A stretch of 64,000 nt of DNA from assembly GCF_024752305.1 (NCBI RefSeq), contig NZ_JANTHX010000003.1, positions 248,001 through 312,000 of the forward strand. The letters run 5' to 3'. A program made the translations under genes and the position numbers. Under the pieces are notes generated by a model that did no database searches, was not told where the DNA came from, and saw only the letters and a list, made by a program, of their open reading frames with translations. Each line of letters begins with the position of its first letter. The stretch's first letter is position 1. This document shows, piece after piece, positions 1 through 10,650 of the stretch. This stretch comes from Protaetiibacter mangrovi. GTDB taxonomy: Bacteria > Actinomycetota > Actinomycetes > Actinomycetales > Microbacteriaceae.

Positions 1-169
1 CGCCCTCCGGGATCTCGACTCCGGGATCCGCGATCCAGTCCCAGCGCTGGACCACGTGACCGTCCGCGTCGACGACGGCGATGCAGGCCGTCACGATGCG
101 CGCGGTCTCGACGTCGACGCCCGTGGTCTCGAGGTCGAACACGCCCAGGCGATCGGCCCAACTGGTCAT
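1..169 (-). CDS. DEDDh 3'-5' exonuclease, N-terminal fragment
   Basis: Partial gene running off the left edge; 56 codons are visible. The N terminus begins MTSWADRLGVFDLETTGVD and contains the FDLETTG exonuclease I motif, with the metal-binding Asp and Glu of the DEDDh family (DnaQ / DNA polymerase III epsilon-like proofreading nucleases). Stand-alone proteins of this kind in Actinobacteria are usually annotated as 3'-5' exonucleases. The ATG is chosen because a TAGGCT hexamer lies exactly 6 nt upstream (176-181, minus strand), the leaderless arrangement seen at many genes here, and no Shine-Dalgarno is present. Function beyond nuclease chemistry cannot be judged from the fragment. Confidence 0.82.
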   Translation of the reverse strand, partial: MTSWADRLGVFDLETTGVDVETARIVTACIAVVDADGHVVQRWDWIADPGVEIPEG

Positions 170-201
170 GGCCGCAGCCTAGAGCCGGGGGCCGACGGCG
201 C

Positions 202-1929
<1,728 letters not shown>

Positions 1930-1979
1930 CGTCCGAGTCTGGCACCGGATGCCCTGGACGCGCGCCTAGAATCGCAGGG

Positions 1980-2891
1980 ATGTCCGTCCCGACTCCGCAC
2001 GCCGAGGCCCTCGCCCGCATCCCCGTCGAGGAGCGCGAGCTCGAGATCCTCGGCTCGCGCACCCGCTTCTGGGACTTCGGGCCCGCCGACGCGCGGGACG
2101 TCGTGGTGCTCGCGCACGGCTACCGCGGCGACCACCACGGGCTCGAGCCGGTGATCGCGCAGCTCGACGGCGTGCGGATCATCAGCCCCGACCTCCCGGG
2201 GTTCGGCGACTCGACCGCGCTCTCCGAAGCCCCGCATTCGATCGCGGGCTACGGCCGATGGCTCGCGGCCTTCATCGAGGCGCTCGAGCTGCCGACGCCG
2301 CCCGTCGTGCTGGGGCACTCCTTCGGGTCGATGGTCGCCTCGCACGCCATCGCCGAGGGCATGCCGGCCCGCGCCCTCATCCTGGTGAACCCCATCACGA
2401 CCGACCCCAAGATCGCCGCCGGGCGCGGCATCACGGCGGCGACCCGCGCGTTCTACGGGGTCACGCGGGCGATGCCGGAGGGGCTCGCGCGCGTCTGGCT
2501 CGGCAACTGGGTCATCGTGCAGTTCATGAGCATGAACCTCGTCAAGACCCCCGACCGCGAGCTGCGCACGTGGATCCACGAGGAGCACCACCGCTACTTC
2601 AACGGCTTCTCGGATGCGCGCACCGTCGCGGAGGCGTTCGGCGCATCGGTGAGCACCGACGTGCGTGCCGCCGCACCCCGCGTCGAGGTGCCCACCGTGC
2701 TGATCGCGGGCGAACTCGACCGGATCGCGCCGCTGGCCGGCCAGCGCACGGCTGTCGACCTGTTCCCCGACGCCCGGCTCGTGGTGGTGCCCGGAACCGG
2801 TCATCTCGCGCACTACGAGACGCCGGCGCTCGTGGCCGAGGCGATCCGCGCGTTCCTCGCGCAGCTTCCCGCACCCGCGGGGCCGCGGTGA
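1980..2891 (+). CDS. alpha/beta-fold hydrolase
   Basis: 303 aa serine hydrolase of the alpha/beta superfamily. The nucleophile elbow GHSFG lies near residues 112-116 and a C-terminal catalytic His is likely in the VPGTGHLAHYE segment near 273-283. HG in VLAHGYRGDHHG forms the oxyanion region. No signal peptide or membrane segment, so cytoplasmic; substrate unknown. ATG at 1980 has TAGAAT (1967-1972) 7 nt upstream, a leaderless pattern. The stop overlaps the GTG of the glycosyltransferase gene (GTGA), so the two are probably cotranscribed and translationally coupled. Confidence 0.85.
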   Translation: MSVPTPHAEALARIPVEERELEILGSRTRFWDFGPADARDVVVLAHGYRGDHHGLEPVIAQLDGVRIISPDLPGFGDSTALSEAPHSIAGYGRWLAAFIEALELPTPPVVLGHSFGSMVASHAIAEGMPARALILVNPITTDPKIAAGRGITAATRAFYGVTRAMPEGLARVWLGNWVIVQFMSMNLVKTPDRELRTWIHEEHHRYFNGFSDARTVAEAFGASVSTDVRAAAPRVEVPTVLIAGELDRIAPLAGQRTAVDLFPDARLVVVPGTGHLAHYETPALVAEAIRAFLAQLPAPAGPR

Positions 2892-3970
2892 GGATCCTCG
2901 TCGACTGCCGCTACACGCGCTATCCCCGGCACGACGGGATCAGCCGGTTCGCGGCCGAGCTGACCCGGGCGCTCGCGCCGCTCGCCCAGGCGGCCGGGCA
3001 TGAGCTCGTCATGCTGGTCTCCGACGAGGCGCAGCTCGCCATGCTGCCCGAGCTGCCGTGGGAGCTCGCGACCGCCCCGACGAGCCCCCGCGAGCTCACG
3101 ATCGCCCGCCGCCTGAACGCCTTCGCCCCCGACGTCGTGTTCAGCCCGATGCAGACGATCGGATCCTGGGGCCGGCGCTACGGTCTCGTGCTGACGCTGC
3201 ACGACCTGATCTACTACCGCAACCGCACGCCTCCTCGCGATCTCGCCTGGCCCATCCGGCTGATGTGGCGGCTCTACCACCTGGCGTGGTGGCCGCAGCG
3301 GCTGCTGCTGAACCGCGCCGACGAGGTCGCGACGGTGTCCGAGACGACGCGGGAGCTCATGCGCGCGCATCGCCTGACGGATCGCGCGATCACGGTCGTG
3401 TCGAACGCGGCGGACGCCGTCGAGGCGGACCCGGACCGCGCGCAGCCGCCGTCACGCGAGCTGGTGTACATGGGCTCGTTCATGCCCTACAAGAACGTCG
3501 AGACCCTGGCCCGGGCCCTGCACCTGCTGCCCGGCTACCGCCTGCACCTGCTGAGCCGCATCGGCGACGCCGACCGCGCGCGCCTGGAGGCGCTCGCCCC
3601 CGCCGATGCGCTGGTCGTGCACGACGGCGTCACCGACGCCGAGTACGGCGAACTGCTCGACGGGGCGCTCGCGCTCGTCACGATGTCGCTCGACGAGGGA
3701 TTCGGTCTGCCGCTCGTCGAGGCGATGGTGCGGGGCACGCCGATCGTGGTGTCCGACATCCCGATCTTCCGGGAGATCGGCGGCGACGCCGCGGTGTACG
3801 CCGACCCGCAGGACGTGACCGGCGTCGCGGCGGCGATCCGCGCCCTCGACGACGCGGGGGAGTGGCGGCGCCGTTCCGCCGCCTCCCGACTGCAGGCGAC
3901 GCGGTTCGACTGGGACCGCTCCGCGCGGGCGCTGCTCGAGCTGCTCGAGCGCGTCGGCCGACGCGGCTAG
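2888..3970 (+). CDS. GT4-type glycosyltransferase
   Basis: 360 aa GT-B glycosyltransferase. The N-terminal Rossmann half begins VRILVDCRYTRYPRHDGISR, with the nucleotide-sugar half from about residue 195 (YMGSFMPYKNVETL). The EGFGLPLVEAM segment near residue 271 carries the E-x7-E motif of retaining GT4 enzymes. No signal peptide; donor and acceptor are unknown, and a cytoplasmic role in cell-envelope glycan or mannoside synthesis is an inference. GTG at 2888 overlaps the previous stop by 4 nt. Its stop codon overlaps the stop of the convergent ybaK-like gene by 4 nt (3967-3970). Confidence 0.85.
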   Translation: MRILVDCRYTRYPRHDGISRFAAELTRALAPLAQAAGHELVMLVSDEAQLAMLPELPWELATAPTSPRELTIARRLNAFAPDVVFSPMQTIGSWGRRYGLVLTLHDLIYYRNRTPPRDLAWPIRLMWRLYHLAWWPQRLLLNRADEVATVSETTRELMRAHRLTDRAITVVSNAADAVEADPDRAQPPSRELVYMGSFMPYKNVETLARALHLLPGYRLHLLSRIGDADRARLEALAPADALVVHDGVTDAEYGELLDGALALVTMSLDEGFGLPLVEAMVRGTPIVVSDIPIFREIGGDAAVYADPQDVTGVAAAIRALDDAGEWRRRSAASRLQATRFDWDRSARALLELLERVGRRG

Positions 3971-4422
3971 GCGACCGGCAGCACCTCGCCGGCGGACAGC
4001 CGCACGAGCTCTGCCGGGTCGAGCGGGAACACCGTCGACGCGCTGCCCGCCGCGGCCCACACGGTGTCGAGCAGCAGCAGATCCTCGTCGACGACCGTCC
4101 GCAGGGGCGTCGGATGCGCGAGCGGCGGCACCCCGCCGATCGAGTAGCCGGTGGCCGCCTTCACGGTGCGGGCGTCCGCCTTGCCGAGCACACCGCCGAG
4201 TCGTGCGCCCAGCAGCTCGGTGTCGACGCGATTGGCTCCCGACACGAGCACGAGCAGCGGCTCGTCGTCCAGCGCGAACACCAGGCTCTTCACGATGGCC
4301 GCGACCGGGCAGCCGATCGCATCCGCCGCATCCTGCGCGGTGTGGGTGCCCTCCGGGAACTCGCGCACCTCGACGTCGAGCCCGAGGCCGCGCAGCCGCT
4401 CCACGTAGTCGGCGACGGCCAT
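3967..4422 (-). CDS. YbaK/EbsC-family aminoacyl-tRNA deacylase
   Basis: 151 aa protein of the YbaK/ProX fold, which hydrolyses misacylated tRNA (for example Cys- or Ala-tRNAPro) in trans. Supporting segments are THTAQDAADAIGCPVAAIVKSLVF (residues about 28-51, conserved Lys of the family) and GYSIGGVPPLAHP (GxxxGG-PP region near residue 100). Length is normal for stand-alone YbaK proteins. The ATG overlaps the upstream phosphatase stop by one base (TGATG), so it is the last gene of a minus-strand run with the histidine phosphatase and possibly the sirtuin. Confidence 0.82.
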   Translation of the reverse strand: MAVADYVERLRGLGLDVEVREFPEGTHTAQDAADAIGCPVAAIVKSLVFALDDEPLLVLVSGANRVDTELLGARLGGVLGKADARTVKAATGYSIGGVPPLAHPTPLRTVVDEDLLLLDTVWAAAGSASTVFPLDPAELVRLSAGEVLPVA

Positions 4423-5075
4423 CAGGCGCGACCCGTCGGCACCGGGTCGCCGTCCTCGTGCGCCTCGATCGCGTTCTGGGCGTCGAGGTCCTCGCAGTCG
4501 GGAAGCAGCGACTCCTCCTCGATCGGGTCGTCGAAGGCGATGAGCCTGAGCGCGCCGTCCTCGACGCGGAAGCTGTGCACGGAGGCGTTCGTGATCCGCG
4601 GATGCTGGGTGCCCGGCTCCGCGGTCTGCAGCACCGAGCGGATCGCACCGCCGTGGCTCACCACGACCAGCCGCTCCTCGGGGTGCCGCTCCGCGAGCGC
4701 GAGCAGGGCGGGGACCACGCGGCCCGCGACCTCCTCGCGCGTCTCCTGACCCGGTGCACGCACGCCCTCCGGGTAGAGTGCCTCGATCTCCTCGAACCCC
4801 ATGCCCTCGGCCGCCCCGTAGTCGCGCTCGACGAGGGCGTCGACATCGGTGACCGGGCCCGTGCCCAGCCGCTCGGCGATGATCTGCGCCGTCTCGTGCG
4901 CCCGCCCGAGGGGGCTCGAGTACACGCCGTCCCACCGGCGGCGGGCCAGCAGCTCCGCCGCCTGACGCGCCTGCGAGCGCCCCGTGGCGTTCAGCGGGAT
5001 GTCGGTGCGCCCCTGGATGCGGCGCGCCGCGTTCCAGTCCGTCTCGCCGTGGCGCACGAGGTAGAGCTCGGTCAT
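4422..5075 (-). CDS. histidine phosphatase family protein (phosphoglycerate mutase-like)
   Basis: 217 aa branch-1 histidine phosphatase. LVRHGETDWN near residues 6-15 contains the phosphorylated His of the RHG motif. SSPLGRAHETA (about 53-63), an acidic ERDYGAAEG segment and VVSHGGAIR (about 138-146, second catalytic His) complete the pocket. Such proteins dephosphorylate small phosphoesters; the substrate is not evident. A GGAGG Shine-Dalgarno precedes the ATG at 5075. The C-terminal acidic extension after residue 185 is longer than the minimal fold. Confidence 0.85.
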   Translation of the reverse strand: MTELYLVRHGETDWNAARRIQGRTDIPLNATGRSQARQAAELLARRRWDGVYSSPLGRAHETAQIIAERLGTGPVTDVDALVERDYGAAEGMGFEEIEALYPEGVRAPGQETREEVAGRVVPALLALAERHPEERLVVVSHGGAIRSVLQTAEPGTQHPRITNASVHSFRVEDGALRLIAFDDPIEEESLLPDCEDLDAQNAIEAHEDGDPVPTGRA

Positions 5076-5113
5076 GGATCCTCCGCTCGGGCGGGGCGCC
5101 CGGAGAATCGAGA

Positions 5114-5974
5114 CTACCGAAGCCGCGCGGCGAGCGAGGCCAGCACCTCGGAGGTGCCCGAGTCGATCTTGAGACTCGCCCGGCGATCGCCGCGGGTCTC
5201 GCCGCGGTTCACGATCACCACGGGGATGCGCCGCTTCGCCGCCTGGTCGAGCAGGCGGATGCCGGAGTTCACCACGAGCGACGATCCGGCGATGAGCAGG
5301 GCGTCCGCGCCGCGCACGAGCGCGCGCGCCGAGGCGAAGACGGTCTGCGGGATGAACTCGCCGAAGAACACGACGTCGGGCTTCAGCAGTCCGCCGCAGA
5401 CGGTGCAGTCGGGCACGGTCATCTGGTCGACGTAGTCGATCTGCACGTCGCCGTCCGGCCCGGTCTGGATGGCGTCGGGATACCCGAGCCACGGGTTCTC
5501 GCGGGTCATCCGCTCGGCGATGTCGGAGCGGGCGAAGGTCTGGCCGCAGGTGACGCACGTCACGCGGCGCATGGCGCCGTGCAGCTCGACGACCCGCCGC
5601 GAGCCGGCGCGGGCGTGCAGCCCGTCGACGTTCTGGGTGATGACCCCGGCGACGAGCCCGCGGGATTCGAGCTCCGCGAGCGCGCGGTGACCCGCGTTGG
5701 GCTCGGCCGTCGAGAAGTGGTTCCAGCCCAGGTGGCTGCCCGCCCAGTAGCGCTTGCGGGCCCGCTCGTCGCCGAGGAACGCCGAGAAGTCCATCGGCTT
5801 GCGGTTCACCGGCGCGCCGGTGCCGCGGTAGTCGGGGATGCCGGAGTCGGTCGAGATGCCCGCGCCGGTGAGCACGGCGACGCGCTTCCCTGCGAGGAGC
5901 AGCTCGGCCGCGTCGAGTGCCGGGGCCAGCGTTCCCGCGGCCTCGCCGGGTGCGGGAAGCGTGGAGATCGACAT
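5114..5974 (-). CDS. NAD-dependent protein deacylase, Sir2 family
   Basis: 286 aa sirtuin. The Rossmann NAD site GAGISTDSGIPDYRG is near residues 38-52, TQNVDGLH near 113-120 and the catalytic His in ELHGA near 129-133. Two CxxC pairs (CVTC near 139 and CTVC near 189) should bind the structural zinc. GSSLVVNSG near 230 is the second nucleotide motif. The protein removes acyl groups from lysines using NAD in the cytoplasm. An AAGGAG Shine-Dalgarno sits just before the ATG, and a TAGGCT hexamer further upstream may be the -10. The histidine phosphatase starts 38 bp downstream. Confidence 0.92.
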   Translation of the reverse strand: MSISTLPAPGEAAGTLAPALDAAELLLAGKRVAVLTGAGISTDSGIPDYRGTGAPVNRKPMDFSAFLGDERARKRYWAGSHLGWNHFSTAEPNAGHRALAELESRGLVAGVITQNVDGLHARAGSRRVVELHGAMRRVTCVTCGQTFARSDIAERMTRENPWLGYPDAIQTGPDGDVQIDYVDQMTVPDCTVCGGLLKPDVVFFGEFIPQTVFASARALVRGADALLIAGSSLVVNSGIRLLDQAAKRRIPVVIVNRGETRGDRRASLKIDSGTSEVLASLAARLR

Positions 5975-6051
5975 CCGCAGCTCCTTCCGCCTCCTCCAGC
6001 CTACGGCCGCTCTTTTTCGGGGATGTTTCGGCGGGCTGGCAGAATCGCCGC

Positions 6052-6855
6052 ATGCAGCTCGTTCCGGTCGACGACCCCGCCGACCCCCGGCTCACCGACT
6101 ACCTGCGCCTGACCGACGTCGTGCTGCGCCGCCTCTCGGAGCCGGAGGGCGGGCTCTACATCGCCGAGTCGACGAAGGTCATCCAGCGCGCGCTCGAGGC
6201 GGGTCACCGTCCGCGATCGGTGCTGCTGCAGGAGAAGTGGATCCCGGATCTCGAGCCCCTGCTCGCCGACGTCGAGGTCGACGTCTACGTCGCCCCGCCG
6301 GCGCTGCTCGAGCAGATCACCGGATTCGTGCTGCACCGCGGCGCGCTCGCGTCGATGCACCGCCCGGAGCTGCCCACGGTCGCCGAGCTGTTGCGTGAGG
6401 CGCGGCGCGTCGTGGTGCTCGAGGACATCGTCGACCACACCAACGTCGGAGCCATCTTCCGGGCGGTCGCGGGACTCGGCGCGGATGCGGTGCTCGTCAC
6501 GCCGCGCTGCGCCGACCCGCTGTACCGGCGCTCGGTGCGGGTGAGCATGGCCGCGGTGCTGCAGGTCCCGTGGACGCGCCTGCCGGACTGGCCGCAGGGC
6601 GCGGAGGAGCTGCACGAGGCGGGCTTCGAGATCGCGGCTCTCGCGCTCGACGAGTCGGCGGTGCCGCTCGACGACTATGCGGCGGGCGCGCCCGAGCGGG
6701 TCGCCCTGCTGCTCGGGACCGAGGGCGACGGGCTCAGCCGTGCGGCGCTGCGGAACGCCGATCGCGTGGTGACGATCCCCATGCAACGGGGCATCGACTC
6801 GCTCAACGTGGCCGCCGCATCCGCCGTCGCGCTCTGGGCCCTGCGCACCCGCTGA
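6052..6855 (+). CDS. TrmH/SpoU-family RNA 2'-O-methyltransferase
   Basis: 267 aa SPOUT methyltransferase. An N-terminal substrate-binding part (residues 1-100) precedes the knotted domain, with VVVLEDIVDHTNVGAIFRAVAGLG near 123-146 (motif 1), LLLGTEGDGL near 222 (motif 2) and IPMQRGIDSLNVAAASAVALW near 244 (motif 3). This fits a 23S rRNA or tRNA ribose methylase; the exact nucleotide cannot be read. The ATG at 6052 is chosen because CAGAAT lies 6 nt upstream and the family begins here, although the frame is open further upstream. Confidence 0.87.
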   Translation: MQLVPVDDPADPRLTDYLRLTDVVLRRLSEPEGGLYIAESTKVIQRALEAGHRPRSVLLQEKWIPDLEPLLADVEVDVYVAPPALLEQITGFVLHRGALASMHRPELPTVAELLREARRVVVLEDIVDHTNVGAIFRAVAGLGADAVLVTPRCADPLYRRSVRVSMAAVLQVPWTRLPDWPQGAEELHEAGFEIAALALDESAVPLDDYAAGAPERVALLLGTEGDGLSRAALRNADRVVTIPMQRGIDSLNVAAASAVALWALRTR

Positions 6856-6912
6856 GCCGACGCCCCGCCGTGGCTGGGCGTCCTCACGGCGAGCGCCTGG
6901 CATGATTCTCCG

Positions 6913-8148
6913 GTGCCCCTGACCCGAAGCCAGATCTATCGGCGACGCCGGATCGTGGTCTTCGGGGGCCTGTTCGCCGTGCTCGCGGGCATCGCCTACC
7001 TGCCGATGACGCTGCTCGCCCCGGTGGTGGTGACGGATGCCGAGATCTCCGCGCCGAGCATCGCGACCCCCGCCGCCGCCGAGACCTCGCTGCCGGCGTA
7101 CGGTGCATCGGCGATCGCCGCCGTCGGCTACGACGGTCTGCTCGCGCAGGCGGGCACCACCGAGCAGGTGCCGATGGCGAGCATCACCAAGATGGTCACG
7201 GCGCTCACCGTGCTGGATGCGCATCCGATCACGCTCGACGATCCCGGACCCTCCATCACGATGACCTCGGCGGACGTCGGGTACCGCCGCGACTACCTCG
7301 CGCAGAACGGCTCCGTCGCCCCGGTGTCCGCCGGGTGGGTCTTCACCGAGCGCGAGCTGCTCGACATCATGCTCATCGACTCGGCGAACAACTACGCCAA
7401 GACGGTCGCCACCTGGGCGTTCGGCTCGGTCGACGCCTACCTGACCGCAGCCCGCGGCTGGCTCGACGCGCACGGGCTCGGCGGCATCACCGTCGTCGAC
7501 ACCTCGGGTCTCGATCCGCGGAGCACGGGCACGGCGTCCGACCTCGTGGCACTCGGCAAGCTCGCGCTCGAGAACCCCGTGCTGGCCGAGATCGTCGACA
7601 CGAAGACGATCGACATCCACGACATCGGCACCGTCGTCAACACGAACGGCATGATCGGCCACGACGGGATCGACGGCATCAAGACCGGCACCCTCGACTC
7701 CTTCGGTGCGAACCTGCTGTTCTCCTCCGACATCGAGGTGGGCTCCGAGTCGATCGAGCTCGTCGGGGTCGTGCTCGGCGGCCCCGACCATCCGACGATC
7801 GACGCCGCCATCCGGAGCATGATCGCGCAGGCCGAGGCGGGATTCCACGAGGTGCCGCTCGTCACCGCGGGTGACGCGCTCGCGAGCTACACGACACCGT
7901 GGGACGAGGAAGCGGACGCGGTGGCGGGCGAGAGCGCCTCGGTCGTGGTGTGGGGCGCGACGCCCATCACGGCCACGGTGAGCGCCGACGGCATCCGCCT
8001 CGCCGCGGCGGGGGAGCAGGTCGGCTCCGTCGTGTTCACGGCCGGCGACCGCACGGTGACCGTGCCCCTCCAGCTCTCGACCGACGTCGAGGATCCGGGC
8101 CCGTGGTGGCGCCTCGGGCATCCCGAGCTCATCTTCGGGATGGACTGA
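6913..8148 (+). CDS. D-alanyl-D-alanine carboxypeptidase family protein
   Basis: 411 aa serine PBP-like peptidase. One N-terminal membrane segment (residues about 13-37, flanked by RRRR) is an uncleaved anchor or signal, and the catalytic domain faces outside. SITK near residue 94 is the SxxK nucleophile box, SANN near 156 the SxN box, and KTGT near 257 the KTG box. A C-terminal beta domain follows. It would trim D-Ala from peptidoglycan stem peptides. GTG at 6913 has CATGAT 6 nt upstream and no Shine-Dalgarno. Confidence 0.88.
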   Translation: MPLTRSQIYRRRRIVVFGGLFAVLAGIAYLPMTLLAPVVVTDAEISAPSIATPAAAETSLPAYGASAIAAVGYDGLLAQAGTTEQVPMASITKMVTALTVLDAHPITLDDPGPSITMTSADVGYRRDYLAQNGSVAPVSAGWVFTERELLDIMLIDSANNYAKTVATWAFGSVDAYLTAARGWLDAHGLGGITVVDTSGLDPRSTGTASDLVALGKLALENPVLAEIVDTKTIDIHDIGTVVNTNGMIGHDGIDGIKTGTLDSFGANLLFSSDIEVGSESIELVGVVLGGPDHPTIDAAIRSMIAQAEAGFHEVPLVTAGDALASYTTPWDEEADAVAGESASVVVWGATPITATVSADGIRLAAAGEQVGSVVFTAGDRTVTVPLQLSTDVEDPGPWWRLGHPELIFGMD

Positions 8149-8154
8149 ACGGCG

Positions 8155-8937
8155 CTACTCGCCGTGCGACAGGTGCTCGGGAACCGGGCGCTTCGGGGTG
8201 ATGCCGTCGCCCGAGGAGGTGCCCCGCAGCCGCCGCAGGATCCACGGCGCGAAGTGCTCCCGAGCCCACACGATGTCGTCGATCCGCGCGAGCCGCCACG
8301 GGCGCGCCGGCAGCGGCTCCGGCTGGTACGGCTCGAGCTCGTTCTCGACGCCGAGCGCATCGAGCACCATGCGCGCGATGGTGTGATGACCGGTGGGGGA
8401 GAAGTGCAGCCGATCGGGCGCCCACATCCGCGGGTCGGTCAGCTCGCGCAGCGCCCACATGTCGGCGACGATCGCGTCGTGCTTCTTCGCGATGTAGTGC
8501 AGGTTCTCGTTGTAGATCGCGACCTTGCCGCGGATGCGTCCCAGCACGGGCGTGCGACCGATGTCGGGCCCGTTGAAGAGCACCACGGTGGCGCCATCGG
8601 CTCGCAGGCGCGCGATCCCGCCCTCGAGGCGGCCGGCGACCTCGTCGGGGTCGGTGCCGGGGCGGATGATGTCGTTGCCGCCGGCCGAGATCGTGATGAG
8701 GTCGGGCCGCAGCGCGAGGGCCGGGTCCACCTGCTCGTCGAGGATCTGCTGCAGCAGGCGCCCGCGGATGGCGAGGTTGGCGTAGGCGAAGTCGTCGCTC
8801 TGCGCGTCGAGCACCTCGGCGACGCGGTCGGCCCAGCCGCGATGGCCGCCCGGCAGGCGGGGCTCGGGATCGCCGATGCCCTCCGTGAACGAGTCGCCGA
8901 TCGCGACGTACCGACGCCAGGGATGCTGCTCCGACAT
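8155..8937 (-). CDS. SGNH/GDSL-family hydrolase
   Basis: 260 aa SGNH hydrolase. Block I YVAIGDSFTEGIGD (nucleophile Ser near residue 15), block II Gly in LAIRGR, block III GGNDI near 88 and block V DRLHFSPTGH near 173-182 (catalytic Asp and His) are all visible. There is no signal peptide, so it is probably a cytoplasmic esterase or lipase; substrate unknown. The frame is open far upstream, but the ATG at 8937 begins the conserved domain. It converges with the carboxypeptidase gene, with 6 bp between the stops. Confidence 0.88.
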   Translation of the reverse strand: MSEQHPWRRYVAIGDSFTEGIGDPEPRLPGGHRGWADRVAEVLDAQSDDFAYANLAIRGRLLQQILDEQVDPALALRPDLITISAGGNDIIRPGTDPDEVAGRLEGGIARLRADGATVVLFNGPDIGRTPVLGRIRGKVAIYNENLHYIAKKHDAIVADMWALRELTDPRMWAPDRLHFSPTGHHTIARMVLDALGVENELEPYQPEPLPARPWRLARIDDIVWAREHFAPWILRRLRGTSSGDGITPKRPVPEHLSHGE

Positions 8938-9045
8938 AGCACCAGGATGCCTCACGTCACGAGGGTCTTGCCCGGTGACGCTCGGAGGAGTTGAGTGTGC
9001 ACGTCGGCACCCCCCGAACGAGGGCCGACGGAATGGAGAGATCCC

Positions 9046-9309
9046 ATGGGAATCCTCGGTTGGATCGTGCTCGGCCTCATCGCCGGCGCCATCGCGAAGC
9101 TCATCCTGCCGGGCAGGCAGGGGGGCGGGTGGATCGTGACGCTGCTGCTCGGCGTCGTGGGCGCCCTGCTGGGCGGATGGCTCGGCTCCGTGCTGTTCAA
9201 CGTGCCGCTCCAGGACTTCTGGTCGATCCAGACCTGGCTGCTCGCGATCGCCGGCGCCATCATCGTGCTGCTGATCTGGGGGCTGCTGTTCGGCCGCAAG
9301 AAGGCCTGA
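9046..9309 (+). CDS. GlsB/YeaQ/YmgE-family membrane protein
   Basis: 87 aa, almost entirely hydrophobic, with three predicted helices (residues about 3-21, 29-50, 63-83) and glycine zipper patterns typical of the transglycosylase-associated/GlsB stress family. It ends in a basic GRKKA tail. Molecular role of the family is poorly defined; it is linked to envelope stress. A GGAGAG Shine-Dalgarno 7 nt before ATG 9046 fixes the start. A 7-bp inverted repeat (9002-9008 with 9024-9030) lies in the leader, and a strong terminator follows the stop. Confidence 0.85.
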   Translation: MGILGWIVLGLIAGAIAKLILPGRQGGGWIVTLLLGVVGALLGGWLGSVLFNVPLQDFWSIQTWLLAIAGAIIVLLIWGLLFGRKKA

Positions 9310-9319
9310 ACGCGCGATC

Positions 9320-9356
9320 ACGACGCCCGCCCCGCATCCGCCGGGGCGGGCGTCGT
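9320..9356. terminator. strong stem-loop terminator, 15-bp stem
   Basis: A perfect 15-bp inverted repeat (9320-9334 with 9342-9356) closes a 7-nt loop, 11 bp after the GlsB-like stop codon. It lacks a U tract, as is common for high-GC actinobacterial terminators, and its symmetry would allow termination in both directions. Confidence 0.8.
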
Positions 9357-9397
9357 CGTGCCCGGCGGATGACGGCGGCGGGTGACAGGATGGCCGC

Positions 9398-10642
9398 GTG
9401 AGCAAGCAGGACGGCTCGGGCCGGCAGGTCAGCGCCGACCCGGTCGACGATCCGGCCGCCCACATCATGCACGTCGACATGGACGCCTTCTACGCCTCGG
9501 TGGAACTGCTCGAGCATCCGGAGCTCGTGGGCAAGCCGGTCATCGTCGGCCACCCCTCGGCGCGCTCCGTGGTGACCGCGGCGACCTACGAGGCCCGGCG
9601 CTACGGCGTCAACTCCGCCATGCCGATGGCCGTCGCGCTGCGGCGCTGCCCGCAGGCGATCGTGCTCGAACCGCACTTCGAGCGCTACGCGCACTACTCG
9701 CGTCGCGTCATGGAGCTGCTCGGCGAGGTGACGCCGCACGTCGAGCAGCTGAGCGTCGACGAGGCCTTCCTCGACGTCGCGGGAGCCCGGCGGCTGCTCG
9801 GCGACTCGTGGAGGATCGGCGCCGCGTTGCGCGAGCGCGTCTACTCCGAGACGGGGCTGCGCTGCTCCGCGGGCGCCGCCGCCACCAAGTTCGTGGCGAA
9901 GCTCGCCTCCAGCCGCGCCAAGCCCGACGGGCTGCTGGTCGTGCCGGAGGCGGGCACCCTCGACTTCCTGCACCCGCTCCCGGTCTCGGCGCTCTGGGGT
10001 GTCGGCGGCAAGAGCGAGGAGGTTCTCGTGCGCCTCGGCCTCCGCACGATCGGCGACGTCGCCCACGCTCCGGTCGACATGCTGCGGCACGCGGTCGGCG
10101 AGGCGGGTGCTCAGCGTCTGCACGAGCTCTCCTGGGGGCGCGACCCCCGGCCCGTGAGCCCCGGTCGCGAGGAGAAGTCGATCGGCCACGAGACCACCTT
10201 CGAGACCGACCGCACGGATGCCGTCGAACTGCACCGCGTGCTGCTCCAGCTCGCCGACGGGGTCGGGCAGCGCCTGCGGCGCGCCGGGGTCATGGGCCGA
10301 ACGGTCGCGCTGAAGCTGCGCTTCGACGACTTCACGACCATCACCCGGTCGCGCACGCTCGCCGAGCCGACCGATCTCGCCCGACGCATCTACGAGGCCG
10401 CGCGCGAGCTCTACGATCAGGCCAACTCGTCCGCCCGCCCCGTGCGACTCGTCGGCGTGCGCGCGGAGCAGCTCGTGGGCGGCGGGTCGAGCACGCTCGG
10501 GTTGTGGGACGACGACGAGGACTGGCGCGAGGCGGAGCAGACGGTCGACGCGATCGCCGAGCGCTTCGGCGCGGGCGCCGTCCGTCCGGCGGCGCTGCTG
10601 AAGCCCGCCGTGCGGCGGCGCTTCGGCCACGGCGACGACTGA
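9398..10642 (+). CDS. dinB: Y-family DNA polymerase IV
   Basis: 414 aa translesion polymerase. IMHVDMDAFYASVE near residues 23-36 carries the first catalytic acidic pair, and LSVDEAFLDV near 115 the second (SxDE). Helix-hairpin-helix GVGGKSEEVLVRLG near 203 and the little-finger domain (EKSIGHETTF onward) follow, so all catalytic acids are present, unlike the ImuB gene at 17260. GTG 9398 has CAGGAT 6 nt upstream. I see no LexA box near it, so SOS control is not evident. No clear beta-clamp motif was recognised at the C terminus. Confidence 0.92.
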   Translation: MSKQDGSGRQVSADPVDDPAAHIMHVDMDAFYASVELLEHPELVGKPVIVGHPSARSVVTAATYEARRYGVNSAMPMAVALRRCPQAIVLEPHFERYAHYSRRVMELLGEVTPHVEQLSVDEAFLDVAGARRLLGDSWRIGAALRERVYSETGLRCSAGAAATKFVAKLASSRAKPDGLLVVPEAGTLDFLHPLPVSALWGVGGKSEEVLVRLGLRTIGDVAHAPVDMLRHAVGEAGAQRLHELSWGRDPRPVSPGREEKSIGHETTFETDRTDAVELHRVLLQLADGVGQRLRRAGVMGRTVALKLRFDDFTTITRSRTLAEPTDLARRIYEAARELYDQANSSARPVRLVGVRAEQLVGGGSSTLGLWDDDEDWREAEQTVDAIAERFGAGAVRPAALLKPAVRRRFGHGDD

Positions 10643-10650
10643 GCGCGGAC

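Noticed and set aside
9357-9397. LexA box upstream of dinB
   Set aside because: No TCGAAC-N4-GTTCGA or close variant is present between the terminator and the GTG start.
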